Shown here: piece after piece, positions 54,721 to 64,000 of the stretch | How positions within the stretch are numbered: position 1 is the stretch's first letter | How the letters are laid out: every line of letters begins with the position of its first letter | From: Gigaspora rosea | Lineage: Eukaryota; Glomeromycota; Glomeromycetes; Diversisporales; Gigasporaceae | Reading direction: 5' to 3' | Length of the DNA: 64,000 bases | Assembly: GCA_003550325.1 (NCBI GenBank) | Contig: QKWP01001099.1 | Coordinates: 41,955-105,954, forward strand | The notes under the pieces: generated by a model | The model's input: only the letters and a program-made list of their open reading frames with translations | The model's database searches: none | Told to the model about the DNA's origin: nothing | Position numbers and translations under genes: made by a program

Positions 54721-55870
54721 CTACTACCACTGCTACTCAAGTAAGTAATTTTTGAAAATTTTGTCTTTTGTTTTATGTACTTGCTTATAAATCAGTTGCA
54801 TTTAGATTGTTTTAGCGATTGCAGCCATTGAACTTCCAACCGGACAATGGACTGATTTAATGAAAACTTGTTGGAGAACATTACCACTACCGATAATAGT
54901 CAACTTAAGATAGCAACATTAATAACTATCGGCTTTGTTTGTGAATCGATCGTAAGTATATATTATTGTTCACAAAGTGAGCAATAACCAAAAATCAATT
55001 TCAGATCAGATGATCAGATAATGACAGAAGGCCACTGGCTGCAAAGCAGCCAGTGGCCTTCTGTCATTATCCGATCATCTGATCTAAAATTGATTTTTAG
55101 TTATGTCCATTTCGCGGATAATAACTGATTTATTCCCAGGTTCTTATTACTATTTCTTCAAACTAAAGTTGCGTATTTCATAAAGTTTAGCTTACTACAA
55201 ATCACAAATTATTTTTCAAATTTTTTTTTCTTTTTTATCTCTCTTTATTTTTCTTTATTTTTTTTTTAGCCAGTGACTTTTACTCTTTGTTTGTAACTAA
55301 TAGTTTAAAAACTCGTATATCATAAAAAAAGTAAAAAAATATATATATAATCAAAAAAGCATTATGAAAATTCCAAATCTGAAACTAAGCAATAATCAGA
55401 AGAAATAGTATAGAAGTATAAATAAGAACCAGGGAGTAAGTTGATTTATTTCGTATTTTGGGTCTATTGTAACTTGTTTTTATTAACCACTCTTATTTTA
55501 CTTTATTTAAGGATTCTGATATCTTGATAGTTCAATCAGGAGCAATCCTAACTGCAGTTGTATCAGGTATCAAAAAAGAAGAGACCAAGTACCGTGAACT
55601 TGTTCTTAACTTATAGGCTTAATTAACAATTGAACCTCGATTCTAATATAAAGCCAGAAAGTTAGAAAAGCAGCATTTGATGCACTATATAACTTATTAG
55701 GGTTCACTATAGAGAATTTTGATAGAGAGGTAACTAAGCCATTTATTATTTGTGCAAGTCTTTTTATAATAAATTAAATCTAATTTTGATATATTGTTTA
55801 AGGGTAAATGTAATTATATTATACAAGTCGTGTACAAGTGCTGATGCAATATTCAGGTACTGCCTTTAAA
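54721..55870 (+). pseudogene. Partial importin-beta (karyopherin beta-1) pseudogene
   Basis: Importin beta carries cargo into the nucleus. Four exon-like pieces with splice sites remain: the end of one exon (KATTTATQ, before GTAAGT at 54741); 54806-54951 with IVLAIAAIELPTGQWTDLMK and, after a frame change, LKIATLITIGFVCESI; from 55512 with ILTAVVSGIKKEET and an early TAG; and one near 55800 with YIIQVV. These match the HEAT-repeat region around residues 95-195 of Kap95/KPNB1 (I-A-x-I-E-L-P, E-R-N-Y-x-M-Q-V-V). A palindrome (54984-55104) sits in the second intron. Only a fragment is present, and it is dead. Confidence 0.7.
54984..55104. repeat. Near-perfect palindrome (foldback element), 121 bp
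   Basis: Arms of about 59 bases around AAA: TCAGATCAGATGATC, ATAATGACAGAAGGCCACTG and their inverse. It lies in an intron of the importin-beta pseudogene and is probably a MITE insertion. Confidence 0.85.
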
Positions 55871-57120
55871 TGTTTGCAAATTTATTATAATAAAATGCGT
55901 TTTTATATGAATTATTGTTTTTTATATGAATTAATGTCTTTAGGACAGAAAAAAGGAAAATAAATTAAGAGAGTGTAGTTATTATAGTGACGATGAACAT
56001 TCTTTTTGTTCAGGAAGCAGCACGGCATATGATTTATTGTGTTCTTATATTTTTAAAGCAAATAGAAAGAGATTTAATAATTAAAAATATTTCAAAGGTA
56101 TTCTATATCCTTATATTGAGTTTATATCACAAGGTGGGTTAGTAAAAGTAAACTTCAGCGACGAAAATTTTAAATATTCTAGTAAATTTATTTGAAGAGT
56201 TTAATGGTTTTGGCTTATTTAAATTAAACCTTGTCTATATTTATTTTAATTGATCGTGATGACTAACGAAGATATTAAAATTAATAAAAAATTAAAGAAT
56301 TAGTATATTAAGAAAAAGTTTATTTTATTATAGATGAATATGAAAATATGCTTGTTAGTTTAATCGATGATTTAACAAAATTACGCAGTCAAATTAAGCT
56401 ACTGAAGCAAATTATATTTTATTATGTGCAAATATGATGAGGCATTTGAAGATTTAACTAGATTGTTAGATATTAAATTAGATAATACAATAGCTTTAAG
56501 ACATAGAGATGATGTTAATTATATGATAAAAAGATATAATGAATCAATTGTTAATAGAATTATTAAGAATTAAACCAAACTACATATGGCAAAAGAAGGT
56601 TTATAAATTAGTTAAGGGGTTGCAAGCATTATATGCATTTGTAAATTTTAGTACTGTTGTAGTCTAAATAAATAGTATAATTATTTTAAATATTTATGAC
56701 TTTTTATTCTGTTCTATTGAAAATTTTAAATAAAATTGATCTCTATTCCAAATTTATATAATGATCTACATTATGTATATTGTTTACTTGTTTACATTTT
56801 TTGACCAATGAAAACAAATGTCCGCCATGCTCCAAAACTGTATAACCTATCTTAAATACTAAAATTTAATTGGCTATGTGCATTTAGGGAGATTAGTAAA
56901 TATAAAATGTTATTCAAAAAAATGTACATTTACAGAATCTAGAATGTGTATTTAGCACTAATAACATTTTACGAAATAAAAAAAAACATATATTTAGAGA
57001 AATATTACACTTATGAAGGTTGCATTTATAGAGGCCTGACTGTACTTTTTGTAGGCTCTGTTTTTACTTTGTGCTTCATTAGGATATGGCCTTGTTTTAT
57101 ATAGGCGTCACTAGATTTGT
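55871..57120. other. Non-coding region with scrambled open stretches
   Basis: AT-rich. A few short open stretches around 56330-56600 have no recognisable product. Confidence 0.4.
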
Positions 57121-57320
57121 TTTTCTGTAGCTCAAATGGTCTATAATTAAAGGCACATATCTTTCCTAGTTTGATTTTCATATATTGCAGAGTCAAAATT
57201 CAATGCAAGCTTTATAGCATTTTCTAGAGTTTCATATGTACGATAGCTTACCTTAGCTTTTGTAGTACCTTTTAACCCTTCTATAAAGCATATTACTTTA
57301 TTTACTTCATATATTTTCTC
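57121..57320 (-). pseudogene. Ty3-type gag remnant
   Basis: On the minus strand this reads VICFIEGLKGTTKAKVSYRT then TLENAIKLALNFDSAIYENQ, the typical end of a Ty3 gag capsid domain (F-x-x-G-L followed by a T-L-E-x-A-I-x-x-A helix). An upstream piece (ISRFRNMLAKLRK), near 57310-57370, is out of frame. No LTR, zinc knuckle or pol is nearby, so it is an isolated relic. Confidence 0.55.
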
Positions 57321-58771
57321 AATTTGGCCAGCATATTTCTAAACCTTGATATATATCTTTGAGCTAATGTTATTGTTTCAGATTTCTTGGTTCATACTAT
57401 AGGAATTGCTAGTAGTTTGAAAATTAAAAAGTGGCTTTTATTACTACTACAAATGTATTCCAATCTTCAAAAGGTTTCTTGGTTTTGTTTGCTTGTACTA
57501 GGTCAAGTACCAATGCTATACAGTTTAATTTTGTGATAATATATTATAGCTTTTTTTTTTTCTCTATCTTTTTAGTTTTAAATAGGAGGTTTAACTGAAA
57601 TAACTATATCAACACATTTTTTCTCTTCTAGCTTTTAAAAGTCAGTAGTTATACCATAAGCCTTTTAATTGCTCCATATATATTTTAGGGACTATAAGTA
57701 ATGGGCTATGCAATATTTATTGTACTATGTTTTCGTTTTTTGTTGTAGTTTCTGTTGTAGTTCTACCGCTATTAACAATCTTTGGTTTATTTGATCTTGG
57801 ATAATCAAAAATTGTTGAAAAAGTATAGTGAAATCAGTTAGTGTGTTTTGCTTGCTTATATTTGGTAAATATTGAAATATTGTTGCTAAGAGTTTTATTA
57901 GTTACTTAATCTGTATATCTATCTAACTTTTAGAAGTTTTTTTTTTATTTACAATTCTCAACTTTATTTACTTTTTGCTACTATAGTTAACTTTGAATAT
58001 AGCAAATCTCGTTAGAATGAACTCTAAATATAATGAACTCAAAATTTTAAAATTTCTTATAGTTCAGTATAAAAAAAGCTATGATTTTTTAAGAATCATA
58101 GTAATTTTTATAGTGAACTTTTATTTTTGGCCAGACTCGAGGGTTGAGTTAACTGTACCAAGTGTAATAGTTGTCTACCAATAATCAAATTAGAACTATT
58201 CTTTTTGAGTATAGATCACCAAGTTGTTTATTTATAACAATCTTAGGTTTTATTATTATAATAAAGCAAGCGATCTGAGACTCCTCCTTCAAGGTCTTTT
58301 TTACCTTTATATATAATTCCATTACATTAAGTAATACATATTGTCTAATAATTATATATATATGTACTTGCATAACTATCTATAATTGTATATTACTATT
58401 GTTTACTATTGTATAACAATGTATTACGTACCTATTATCTTGTTCAATATTAGATATCTTAGGTTTTCGATTCTACAAATTACATGATTATATGATGCTA
58501 TATTGGAATCTGATTATGCTTTGTAGCTTTTGTTCCTATTATAGTATTACTAATACATCATAGCTAGGGCTATTAATAGATTATTATACTCCGGAGTAAT
58601 TAAGGAATATAAACTATTTTATACTAGTATAGTTTAAGCAAAACACTATCTCAGAGTATTTGATTTAATTATTGGAATAAACTACTCCAAAGTAGTATTA
58701 AATTTAAACCAATAGATGAACCTTCAAAGTAAATTTGCTTTGGAACTATTACTTTAAACTACTATATATAA
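57321..58771. other. Non-coding region
   Basis: AT-rich DNA with further gag-like fragments in mixed frames up to about 57700. Nothing else was recognised. A pair of partial inverted words near 58600-58750 (CCGGAGTA/TACTCCAAAG) was seen but not developed. Confidence 0.4.
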
Positions 58772-58946
58772 TGTCGGAATGATGCTAAAATCGGATGATG
58801 CTGAAATTCACGTGATCTACACATCATCGAATTTCCTAAAATTTCTGAATCTAGTGTAAACAATCGATCTACATAATCAAACCAATCAAATGCGAAGTTA
58901 ATTCGATACAGCAATATGTCTATATGCTGCATGAATCGCATTATAT

Positions 58947-59389
58947 AAAAAAGACCTTCTAACTGTATCAAAAAGGCGACCCTAACCCTGACCCTAACCC
59001 TGACTCTAACCCTGACCCTAACCCTAACCACGAGGCAAAAATTTTTTGTCTTGTGGTTAGGGTTAGGGTTAGGGTAAGGGTAGGGTTAAGAGTATACATG
59101 TTGGCAAAATCCCGACTTACTATAGTTTGGGATTTGTCCGTCATCCCAAATCCCAAATCCCAAACTCTTGCAAAGCTAATATCTTAAAAACTTTATTAAT
59201 AATCTTTATTTAAACAAATTGTATATATTCTTATAGTTATAAATAATATATTTACAAAATATTAAGATTATTTATTTGATTTAATTTTTTATAAATAGCA
59301 ATTGTTTTTTTACTATTTAGAATTTGTCCGGGTTTTGCCAGCAAGTATAGTTAAGAGTCGCCTTTTTGATACAGTTAAAAGGCATTTTA
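58947..59389. mobile_element. Foldback element with telomere-like core
   Basis: The ends are inverted: CTAACTGTATCAAAAAGGCG at the left and its inverse, CGCCTTTTTGATACAGTT, near 59360. Just inside the left end is a (CCCTAA)n stretch followed by its inverse (TTAGGG)n at 59042-59085. The right part holds four TCCCAAA words. It lies inside the Ginger-like element. Confidence 0.65.
58980..59087. repeat. Inverted telomere-like repeat, CCCTAA then TTAGGG
   Basis: About eight CCCTAA/CCCTGA units, a short spacer, then about five TTAGGG-like units form a palindrome. The order (C-rich then G-rich) is the opposite of a fused pair of chromosome ends. Confidence 0.85.
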
Positions 59390-59509
59390 GTGGTTTTATA
59401 GACGCTATGTACAGTTAAATTCGATTGGTCATTTACACGACGGTCCCAATGGTCCAAATATTTGTAATATCAACCGCTTTTATTATAATAAAAAAAAAGG
59501 TTGAAATAA

Positions 59510-59665
59510 AAACCTTTTTGCTTTTGCTATGATCTCTATTCTAACTGCAGCCCAAACTACCACATTTTCTACGATCTTCAAAAAAATTTTTTTAAACCTT
59601 TTTGCTTTTGCTATGATCTCTATTCTAACTGCGGCCCAAACTACCACATTTTCTACGATCTTCAA
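59510..59665 (+). repeat. 76-bp direct tandem duplication
   Basis: CCTTTTTGCTTTTGCTATG and the following bases through CTACGATCTTCAAAAAA occur twice with one difference. Each copy contains GATCTCTATTCTAACTG. A/T homopolymer-rich DNA follows to 59820. Confidence 0.85.
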
Positions 59666-60401
59666 AAAATTTTTTTTAAAAAAAAAACGGACAAAAAAAC
59701 TTAAAATTTTAAAAATTTAAAATTTTAAAAAAAAAATTTATATTTTAAAGAAAAAAAAAAAACTTTAAAAATTTAAAAATTTAAAAAAAAAATTTAAAAA
59801 TTTAAAAGAAAAAAAAAACTGATTATGATTTCTTTTTTATAGCCCGGACTAGTTTAACAGGAACTCAAACGTTTTTACCATCCATTTCAACAGCTGCAGT
59901 ATGATTATTGGTCTTGAGGGACTTGAAGACGCCTCGTGCTGAAAAGTTTGGTTGTGGCTTCCTCTTGCGAGTTTGCTGATTCATATTATAATCGGGCGCA
60001 ATAGTGACTTCAGTTCCAGTTTCAATCGTATTGTTGGCTGTTTTTTTTGTATGCACACTACGACGGCCTAGTTTTGTACGATATTTTTCAAGTAAAGCAT
60101 TTATGGATTGGCGAATTTCAAGCATATGTGAAATGCGTTGCTCCATAGCAGCTTTATTTGTTGTCATTTCAGGAGTGGTGGTCTCAGAAATGGTAGTCTT
60201 AGGGATGGTGGTATCAGGGGTGGTATTATCAGAGGCGGCGGTGGTCTCAGAGGCGGTGGTGGTCTCAGTAGTGACAGTGGTTTTAGTAGTGATGGTAGTT
60301 TCAGAGGCAGCAGTGGTTCCAGAAGAACCTGTCATAAATCAGAAAAATGTTAGTTGCAGTTTTGATTTAATTGACAATTCGCGAAAGAAGGAGAATTTGT
60401 A

Positions 60402-60544
60402 TTAGGGAGCCTACTTTTATCATCTGATTTTCTAGGGGGGGGTCAAAAATTTTGGAAATTATATATAGGAACTGATAATTTTCATATCTGGGGGGTAAGG
60501 GCTACTAATAAACTGAAATCAGGTGATAAAAGTAGGCGCCCTTA
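60402..60544. mobile_element. Harbinger-like MITE with TTA duplication
   Basis: The element is 60405-60541. The ends GGGAGCCTACTTTTATCATC and, inverted, GGGCGCCTACTTTTATCACC match at 18 of 20 positions. TTA flanks both ends (60402-60404 and 60542-60544), as for PIF/Harbinger elements. It is non-coding. Confidence 0.75.
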
Positions 60545-60852
60545 ATAAAATACATAACATTTAATATAAATTATATATAAAATACAAAAATCAGCATTCC
60601 TAACTATGTAAAATTAATTTTTTATTAAGATAATATCTTGTAGACTTCTAATAAAAGTTGTAGAGCTAGTTTTTGTGATTCCAATGATAGTTAAATCGGT
60701 AAAATTAGTTAGGTAAATAAAAAGTTACAAGCAATTAAAATTCAAAAAATTTTATAAAACTATAGGAATCATGATTCCTGTATTATTATGTTATACTATA
60801 AAAATCTCCCCCGGTTAAAATTCTCTTTCTATCACGAATTGTCAATTAAGTT

Positions 60853-60998
60853 GATTACCTAGGGCAAATCCCAAAGTTTGGGTGGATGATCGATGTCACT
60901 GTAGTGTATAGGTTCCGTCCTCCCTAGGAAGGACGGAACCTATACGCTATAGTGACATCGATCATCCGCCCAAACTTTGGGGTTCGCCCTAGGTAATC
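60853..60998. repeat. Long palindrome (foldback element), 146 bp
   Basis: Arms of about 70 bases from GATTACCTAGGGC to GCCCTAGGTAATC, meeting at CCTCCCTAGGAAGG, with only a few mismatches. It can form a cruciform and is probably a MITE. Confidence 0.85.
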
Positions 60999-62339
60999 GT
61001 ATTAAAAATGATATAGACTGGGAGTATCATATACACAATGCATTTTTCATCCGAAAATTGCTTCGTGTAGCATGTGACCATGTGCTTTGTGAACGGATGA
61101 ATATATGAAGTCACAAACACATCTATTATATTAATCCAGTCTTTTCTCTGTAACTGGTTGTCTTGGTCCCAAAGCAATTTAGTGAAACTGCAACCCACAG
61201 TTTAGTTGAGTCGTTTAATTTGACCTTGCGATTGTGGATGGCGAGGCCTACCATGCCTAATTGTAATATTGAGGTCCTGACAAATATCGGTAATAATTCT
61301 TGCATCAAACTCCTTACCATTGTTGCTTTGAAGAATCGTGGAAGGTCCGAGAATTTTAAAAACATCTTTTAGAAGATGCCCTGCGACTGTACTTGCTTCC
61401 TTATTCTTCACGAGAACCGCAACCAAAAATTTGGAGAACACACAGACGCATGTGAGTAACCACACGAAATTATCATTGACTTCAGCAAAATCTCAAAAAT
61501 TGATCAGATACCAACGATATTACGTTTCTCATGTCTGTTTTTTCTTTGATAGAGGTAGTTACAGCGCAAGCAGGACACTGATTAACATACGCTTTTACTT
61601 CCTCTTGTGTAATTCCAATATGCTTCTCTGAAATTGCGGAGAAAGTTTTATGGTACTCTTGGTAGTTCGATTGATTATAAAAATGCCCCAAAATTAGAGC
61701 ACGCATTTCTTTATCATACTTGGGGATTATCCTACGTTTTTCTAATATAATTTTACCATCCTTTACAATCGGCCGAATATAAAGGAAGTTATTGTCAACT
61801 TTGAATTTTTTGTAGCGACGAATAAAATTGGATTTTTTTGTGGAGTGCCGTTGGATATCATTTGGTATGGTCTTTGACTGGAGGTATTCAACGATTGTTT
61901 GAAACTCCCTCGAAGTCTCTGGAATTTTTGGAATTGCCAGCATGCTTTTTTTCCTCCTTTTTTTTTTTGTTTTTTTTTCCGCTTCCTTTTTTTTGTTTTT
62001 TTTTCTCTAATTTTAGAGTTTTTTTTTCCTTATTCTTCGCTAATTCGTTCATGTATTTCACAAACTATAGCGAACGGCAAAAGAACTCTTTTTGTAAGTT
62101 TTTTTCGTTAATCTTATGTTTTAGGGTGGAAGTTCTTCATACTCACTTTTATTCAATCTGACGGCATCAAAGTAATGCTGGAATGAGGTATTATAAGGTA
62201 TGTATAGCGTTTTGAAGGAGGCTTTGTTTTTTCAGTGATTATCTTATATTATTACACGAGATCGAAAATTTTAGAAAATCCGATGATACGTAGATCACGT
62301 GGATTTCAGTATCATCCGATTTCAGCATCATCCCTAACA

Positions 62340-64000
62340 TATAATATTTGTACTATTATTTATTAGATTATTAATTTATAAAATTTACTTGGTAAAATAT
62401 AGAATTACATGTTATTACATATCTTTTATATAGCAGTAGTATATAAATATCACTTTTTTACTGTACTATATTGAAAAAACATATCAATCATATTAGTATC
62501 ATATTACTAAGACAGGACTCCGAAGAACTCTGATACAACTTATATCTAAGTTTGTATAATATCAGCCAAATAGGTGTATAAAATAGGCCAAAATTTAAAA
62601 ATTTACTATATAAAAATGCAACGTTTGATGAATTTCTATGCAAAATTTCCTTTTTTAGGGGTTCGCTAAAGCGAGATAACTATTGAATTGATGGTCCAGA
62701 GAGACGTGCATGTCAATTGATCATCTAATCAATGCAGCCAATCACGTACCCATGCCGTACTTATTATTAATTCTGTAATTATCCATTAAAATATATTTTT
62801 TTTATTAAGAACCTTTTGTAATTACTGGCTTGAAATTTTTGAAAGAAGAAAGAAAACCTCCCACGTCAAGCTATAACTTGAAAGAAAAAAGAAAACTTTG
62901 TGCGGCAAGCTAGTAATTATTAAAAAAAAAAACCTTTACATTAATTAACGGCTTAAAGTATTGAAAAAAAACTCGCCGTTTTGAAGCTCTGGTAGAAAAA
63001 AATCCCACGGTTAACAAAACCCTGCGGCAAATAGAAAGCGAATGAGCAGATTCCGGCTAAACAAAAATCCCACGGCAAACAGCAAGCAAATGAACAACTT
63101 CCGGCTAAATAAAAACTCCACGGCAAACGGCAAGCGAGCGAACAGATAACAAAAAATAATAATAAAAATAAAATAAAAAAAAACTTGTAGTAATGACAAG
63201 CTTTTGTCAATTATAACGACGCAGTTACATCACAGCAATGTAGACTGGCCGGGAACATTTTTTTAGTGAATAAAACGTTTGAGAGGACTTTAACAAACAG
63301 TGGGTTCTTGTTAATAACTTTGTACAAAATTCAATAGCTACGTAATTAGAATTACGTGATTAGTGGCATCGAGATTGAAAGGGTAAGAATAAGGATAGCA
63401 TTATTTAAAACACTGTAAAAAAAAAAGGCAAAAATAAAATAGCAACCTGTTGCTATGCGACTCTATATGATCAGCCAATCATTTTAGAGATTGGCGATCA
63501 TATATAAACAATGATAATTGCTTATTTTTTTTGGTTGTTTTTTTTCTTCTAGGCCCGAATTCGGTTTGGAGTCATACTTGTGTTCTTTCTGGAAGTTTTT
63601 TTTCTTTTTTTTTTGTTTTCTTTTTTCTTGTCTTCCTGTTTTCAGCTAATACTTCTTTTTCTTCTACATCGGAGTCACCGAAGTTTTGCGATTTCCAGGG
63701 CTTTGCTATTTCAGCAGGACTTCGTCGCTAAAATGGTAAACAGCAACTCAAGATTAGTAGTTTTATGCGACACCAAATACAAGCAAGTAAGTATTATATC
63801 GGGTGTGCAAAGTTTTTTTTTTTTTTTGTAACTTTATATTAATTTTTTTTTTCGGTATTTTTTTCTTCAGTTTTTTTTTTTCGATTTTTTTTTTTTGTAA
63901 CTTTATATTAATTTTTTTTTTTTCTTCAGTGTTTTTTTCTTCTTTGGTTTTTCTTTCGATTTTTTTTTTGTTTGTTATTTTTATTCTATTTTTTTTTCTT
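62340..64000. other. Repeat-rich region at the right edge
   Basis: No gene was supported. It includes a tandem repeat at 63010-63150 and T-rich low-complexity DNA from about 63530 to the end. An ATG at 63733 opens a short frame (MVNSNSRLVVLCDTKYKQ) followed by a GTAAGT donor at 63786; it could be a first exon running off the window, but nothing else supports it. Confidence 0.4.
63010..63150 (+). repeat. About 50-bp tandem repeat, three copies
   Basis: CCCACGGCAAACAGCAAGCA followed by AATGAACAACTTCCGGCTAA recurs three times with changes. The minus-strand hydrophobic frame over it is a product of the repeat. Confidence 0.75.

Larger units (their letters stand above)
59830..61943 (-). pseudogene. 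Integrase-like transposase of the Ginger-like element (broken)
   Basis: Minus-strand pieces: 61943-61482 with an H2C2 zinc-binding domain (ILGHFYNQSNYQEYHKTFSA, EVKAYVNQCPAC); 61465-61202 with the integrase core (CVFSKFLVAV, ILQSNNGKEF, RHGRPRHPQSQGQIKRLN); and 60335-59865 with a C-terminal domain (YNMNQQTRKRKPQPNFSARG, AVEMDGKNV, then a TGA and VPVKLVRA). In the core, the second catalytic Asp is Asn (QSNNG) and the final Glu is Lys (GQIKRLN), so it is inactive. A Thr-rich tract (60335-60200) precedes the C-terminal domain. A MITE and a palindrome lie in the intervening DNA. Confidence 0.7.
58772..62339 (-). mobile_element. 3.6-kb transposon with inverted repeats and integrase-like transposase (Ginger-like, decayed)
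   Basis: The ends are inverted over about 85 bases: the left starts TGTCGGAATGATGCT, the right read inward starts TGTTAGGGATGATGCT, and both continue with AATCGGATGAT, CACGTGATCTAC and ATCATCG. The minus strand encodes a retrovirus-like integrase (H2C2 zinc finger, core and C-terminal domain) in broken frames and no reverse transcriptase, which is the layout of Ginger-type DNA transposons. The flanks are AT-rich, so a 4-base duplication could not be fixed. It contains a telomere-repeat foldback, a 76-base tandem duplication, a Harbinger-like MITE and a long palindrome. Confidence 0.65.

Noticed and set aside
58980-59087. True chromosome end or end-to-end fusion
   Set aside because: Unique DNA continues on both sides, the array is short and lies within a foldback element, and its orientation is opposite to that of a fusion.
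62953-63210. Minus-strand hydrophobic ORF with three similar segments
   Set aside because: It is explained by the three-copy tandem repeat at 63010-63150.
58600-63900. CRISPR array or tRNA genes
   Set aside because: Repeats here are foldbacks and tandem copies without regular unique spacers. No cloverleaf with A and B boxes was found by eye anywhere in the window.

Overview
The window looks like nuclear DNA of a filamentous fungus with an AT-rich, transposon-loaded genome, most likely an arbuscular mycorrhizal fungus (Glomeromycotina). Reasons: conserved eukaryotic genes carry many short GT-AG introns, intergenic DNA is very AT-rich, and nested hAT, DIRS and Ty3-type elements fill most of the space. 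The genus is an inference; no rRNA or barcode is present.

Ordinary host genes: PRP17/CDC40, a spliceosomal WD40 protein (2212-4913, + strand, 12 exons); a divergent pair made of ribosomal protein eL6 (13236-14087, - strand) and eIF3e (14548-16387, + strand); and an SLC25-type mitochondrial carrier (40377-41808, + strand).

Region 5.5-13.2 kb is one hAT-like insertion with a perfect 8-bp target duplication. It contains a decayed DIRS retrotransposon (about 6411-10680) with inverted termini and the internal complementary region typical of that group, followed by telomere-like tandem repeats.

Region 20.2-39.7 kb is the most unusual part. It is a strongly A-rich, single-strand, tightly packed array of about 25 open reading frames around a Ty3-like gag / zinc knuckle / protease / reverse transcriptase-RNase H core. 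It starts with four small single-pass membrane proteins whose stop and start codons touch. An endonuclease IV-type AP endonuclease lies between protease and RT, with all nine metal ligands visible across two reading-frame breaks. The 3' half holds several zinc-binding proteins, a family of related charged proteins, two more membrane proteins and a MutT/MTH1-like Nudix protein. A 984-base run of N lies just after RNase H, where an integrase would be expected. This copy is damaged (nonsense codons and frameshifts), mostly in a way that fits C:G to T:A transitions. I infer a giant retroelement or endogenised virus-like element carrying its own DNA-damage enzymes; its ends were not found.

Region 41.8-64 kb is accessory DNA: foldback MITEs, a possible solo LTR, a minisatellite, and a complete hAT element (47742-52386, 8-bp duplication GATAGGGC) that splits an unknown ORF and carries a fragment resembling a thioredoxin reductase C terminus. 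There follow an importin-beta pseudogene with a palindromic insertion in an intron, a Ty3 gag relic, and a 3.6-kb terminal-inverted-repeat element with a decayed integrase-like transposase. That last element contains a telomere-repeat foldback, a Harbinger-like MITE and a long palindrome. The right edge is T-rich low-complexity DNA.
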